From Aplysia californica (Eukaryota; Mollusca; Gastropoda; Aplysiida; Aplysiidae), in contig NW_004797816.1 of the NCBI RefSeq assembly GCF_000002075.1, forward strand, positions 258,380 to 322,379: a DNA stretch of 64,000 nt, in the 5' to 3' direction. The notes below the pieces were generated by a model. The model was not told where the DNA came from, ran no database searches, and saw nothing but the letters and a program-made list of their open reading frames with translations. Positions 61,675-64,000 of the stretch are shown in pieces. A program made the translations under genes and the position numbers. Position 1 is the stretch's first letter. The number at the start of each line of letters is the position of its first letter.

Positions 61675-63407
61675 TTATTCTATTGCTGACATAGAATATT
61701 GCACACGAAAGACTGGCAGAACTATATGATAAAAGAAAGCTTCAGACTTCACTCCGAATACTCGTATAAATAGCATTTGTACAGCAATAATAAACTGAGC
61801 GGACATAGAAATAAAAGACAAGTAATGGACACAATATTTTGAGCATGGGAAAATATTCCAGAAAATATCCTGAAATAAGTATAATTCTGACTGGAATGTT
61901 AATTTGTCTTTGAGAAATTTTGTTGCTTTTCTGTACTGAGTCCAAGAAAGATTTGTGTGTGTTTTGAAAGAAATACCACAGACACTTGACAAGTTTGCTA
62001 CTGTAAGACTTTCTGCCTCGCTGACATCTGCCTGCTTTTCTGATGGTTTTTAAATCTGTGATGTGTTGTATTTTACCTGAATCTTTATCCCCTCAAATCA
62101 AAGTCCTAATTTTAGCTAGTTTGTTTGACCTTTACTTCTTAAATGGCGACCTAGCAAGTAGTGATTTTGTACGAGGCTTTACTAAGTTTAGTGTGTGAAG
62201 CACAATGGTTGTCCCCTTGTTCGGAAAACTAACATATCACCATCCTCTGTATTAATTTTACGCTTTGTAAGACGTGAATAAATGGCCTGCTCACTGTCTA
62301 GTAGTTCAAGTACAGATTTCTCCAGTAAATTACATTCTGTCATAAATTCAAGCAAAACCAATGCGTTGCTTTTCAAGGGTGATGTACTTGCATCTACATA
62401 TAATGGTGAAACTACAGATTCAACTGAAACAGATGTGTTGATCTTGAAAGGAGAAATACTTGCGTCCACATTTCATTTTTGTTATGTGGGGTACTAGTTA
62501 ACAAAAAGTCATAACCAGGAGCTGTTGAACTTGAATGAAAAGAAAAGTCCTCTGATTTTGACATTATATCAGTATTAGCTTGGGATGTTGATGTAGATTC
62601 ACCCAGACAGCAAGAATGGGATACATACTCTTTATATCTTAAAGAATGTAAACATGAGATTGCACTTGATTTTTTAAAATTATGAAGCTGTCCAAGTAAA
62701 ATAGACTCAGCTGATTCAAGTTTTATTTGTTATATCACAGGTGGGGCATGGCACTGAATTTGAAATAGACATTTTTAAAATAGCTGAAAGACACACCGCA
62801 CAAAAATAGTGGTTACACTTTGTTTTGACAACATGGTGTGTAAAAAAGGACGAAAATAATCTATATTCAAACTTTTCTTTAAAGGATGATGGCATGCTCC
62901 GCAGACTAAAATGACATTTTTCTTGTTTGTTCATCTTGGGTAAAAAGCTGATAGTGCTATTATCATAAAGAGAACTAAATATATTATCCTGGCTTAAGTT
63001 GTAAAGTAAAAATGTTTCATTGTGTGAAAAATCTGGCTTCTTTTTGCGACCCCCTATCCCTTTTTTCTGAGACATTCTACATGTACTACATTGGTAACAC
63101 TCACTGTTGTAGGGCTCCCAAGAGATTTCTCTAGCTCTCTTTGCAGGCATGTCAGCCATCATTAATATAATCTTTTTTTCCAATAACTGAGCATTGTCCT
63201 GTTGCACGTCTGACACATCTTGCTTGGGTGCTGGCCAGGAACGTCATCCTGTACGTTGATGGCGTAAACTGTCCAGATAGAATCCCTGAGGCACTACAGT
63301 CCTTAGGCTTGGAAGATTTTGCCCCTATCTTGCTGCCACAAAATCGACATAAAGACTGGAGATTATCCATGTGTTCTCCAAAAGTATGCATACTGGAGAC
63401 CTGGTAT
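61675..63407 (-). pseudogene. N-RAG-TP-like sequence: RAG1 N-terminal zinc/RING/ZFA homologue, frame-broken
   Basis: Minus-strand pieces follow the order of vertebrate RAG1's N-terminus. After an acceptor at 63407: LQSLCRFCGSKIGAK (RAG1 LCRICGNSF); KMCQTCNRTM at about 63210 (RAG1 FCHNCWSIM); ISWEPYNSECYQCSTC and basic residues (RAG1 MEWHPHTPSCDIC plus RRGLKRKS) at about 63130-63050; a RING half VVKTKCNHYFCAVCLSAI and CPTCD (about 62840-62740); LESAESILLGQLHNF to VSH (RAG1 LESPVKSFLSVLNSL, the start of its ZFA domain); then LEFMTECNLLEKSVLEL, RGQPLCF, and LSWTQYRKATKFLK near 61900. At least three frame changes occur between the pieces. The catalytic RAG1 core is absent. Such N-terminal-only transposons (N-RAG-TP) are known to me from Aplysia. 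It lies in the same orientation as RALBP1. Confidence 0.8.
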
Positions 63408-63784
63408 CTGTAAAAAGCAAAAAGTAGGCAACTATCAGTGTCTGTGTACACCATTTAGATAAGAAGCAAAAAGAAGGGTTGATACTTTCAATAAAGGTGG
63501 AGCCAAAAATCTAATCTTGTTCATATATTGTATTTACTTCTTTCTGTCATAGTAATTTATACAGGTATGACAAAACCACGTAGATAAAGGATTTCAGTCT
63601 CCTCATATTAATAATAACATTAATTGTAACACAGCTTTCTCTCATGCTCTAATACTATCAACTATTCATCAGAATAATAAGACAATGGAGTAATAAAGTG
63701 TGTTTTGTTTATATTGTGCTCATTTTAAAGAATAACTAATTTAAAACAATAACACGAGGGAGCTAGTAACTGCTTTTTACTTAC

Positions 63785-64000
63785 CAGTTTTCAAACGTCC
63801 AAACGGTGAATATGTAAGGTCCCTTTTAAACTTGTTGAGAGGTGAAGTAAAGCAGAAGAGGATCAACAACGTTGTCTTTACCAAAACACTGGGAAAACTC
63901 TGTGAGACTCACAATTCCTTCACGAAGGTTGGCTTTGTGGCCATTTAGGAGCCTGGGAGGGCCGTATAAATCTTGGCCTCGGCAACCCATGTTTAGCCTC
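63785..64000 (-). other. Possible upstream exon of the RAG1-N-like unit or of RALBP1
   Basis: A donor (AAAACTG|GTAAGT) at 63785 and an acceptor at 63407 could join it to the RAG1-N-like unit, but the phases do not agree in the frame I favour (SPLNKFKRDLTYSPFGRLKT). A second frame is open from the window edge (KANLREGIVSLTEFSQCFGK, DPLLLYFTS). I do not recognise the protein; it runs off the window. Confidence 0.3.

Noticed and set aside
61675-63407. Interpreting the zinc-rich region as an ordinary host RING E3 ligase
   Set aside because: The zinc pairs upstream of the RING and the LESAESILLGQL segment after it follow RAG1 order specifically.

Overview
The window reads as animal nuclear DNA, most likely from a gastropod mollusc. 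It has short exons in long AT-rich introns, three conserved metazoan genes, many TTAA- and TA-flanked DNA transposons, scattered AGATCT/TCTAGA words and long G or C homopolymers. The mollusc call rests mainly on a RAG1-N-terminal-like (N-RAG-TP type) sequence at 61.7-63.4 kb, a class I recall from the sea hare Aplysia. It is an inference, not a proof.

Host genes: (1) the last two exons of GMPPB (+, 1024-1799). (2) GNL3/nucleostemin (-, 32909 down to 16570), with fifteen phase-consistent exons covering the basic N-terminus, the coiled coil and the circularly permuted GTPase (NKID, then GFPNTGKS, then DSPG); the start-codon exon and the last exon are not resolved. (3) The 3' part of RALBP1 (-, 60536 down to 54614): the Ral-binding/coiled-coil C-terminus with a 380-codon lysine/glutamate-rich exon in the middle; the RhoGAP part lies beyond the window.

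Layout: 1-1.8 kb GMPPB with a piggyBac MITE in its intron; 1.8-16.5 kb intergenic, rich in SINE, LINE-tail, Tc1/mariner and piggyBac relics; 16.5-33 kb GNL3, whose introns hold at least six elements with recognisable ends and a 36-bp minisatellite; 33-37.3 kb intergenic plus a large microsatellite block; 37.4-41.3 kb a truncated Jockey-like LINE between two ~770-bp direct repeats; 44.155-54.041 kb a 9.9-kb composite bounded by 17-bp piggyBac inverted ends; 54.6-60.5 kb RALBP1; 61.6-64 kb the RAG1-N-like unit.

The composite is the largest structure. Its outer ends match each other. Inside are a decayed piggyBac transposase, a broken gene of the DUF7869 type (motif HADNCSGQNKN), and an inner piggyBac whose transposase still has its three catalytic aspartates, a cysteine-rich tail and one intron. 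Several short elements elsewhere share the inner element's TTAACTCAC terminus, so one transposase family may have mobilised them. The RAG1-N-like unit and this composite are the two best candidates for new biology.
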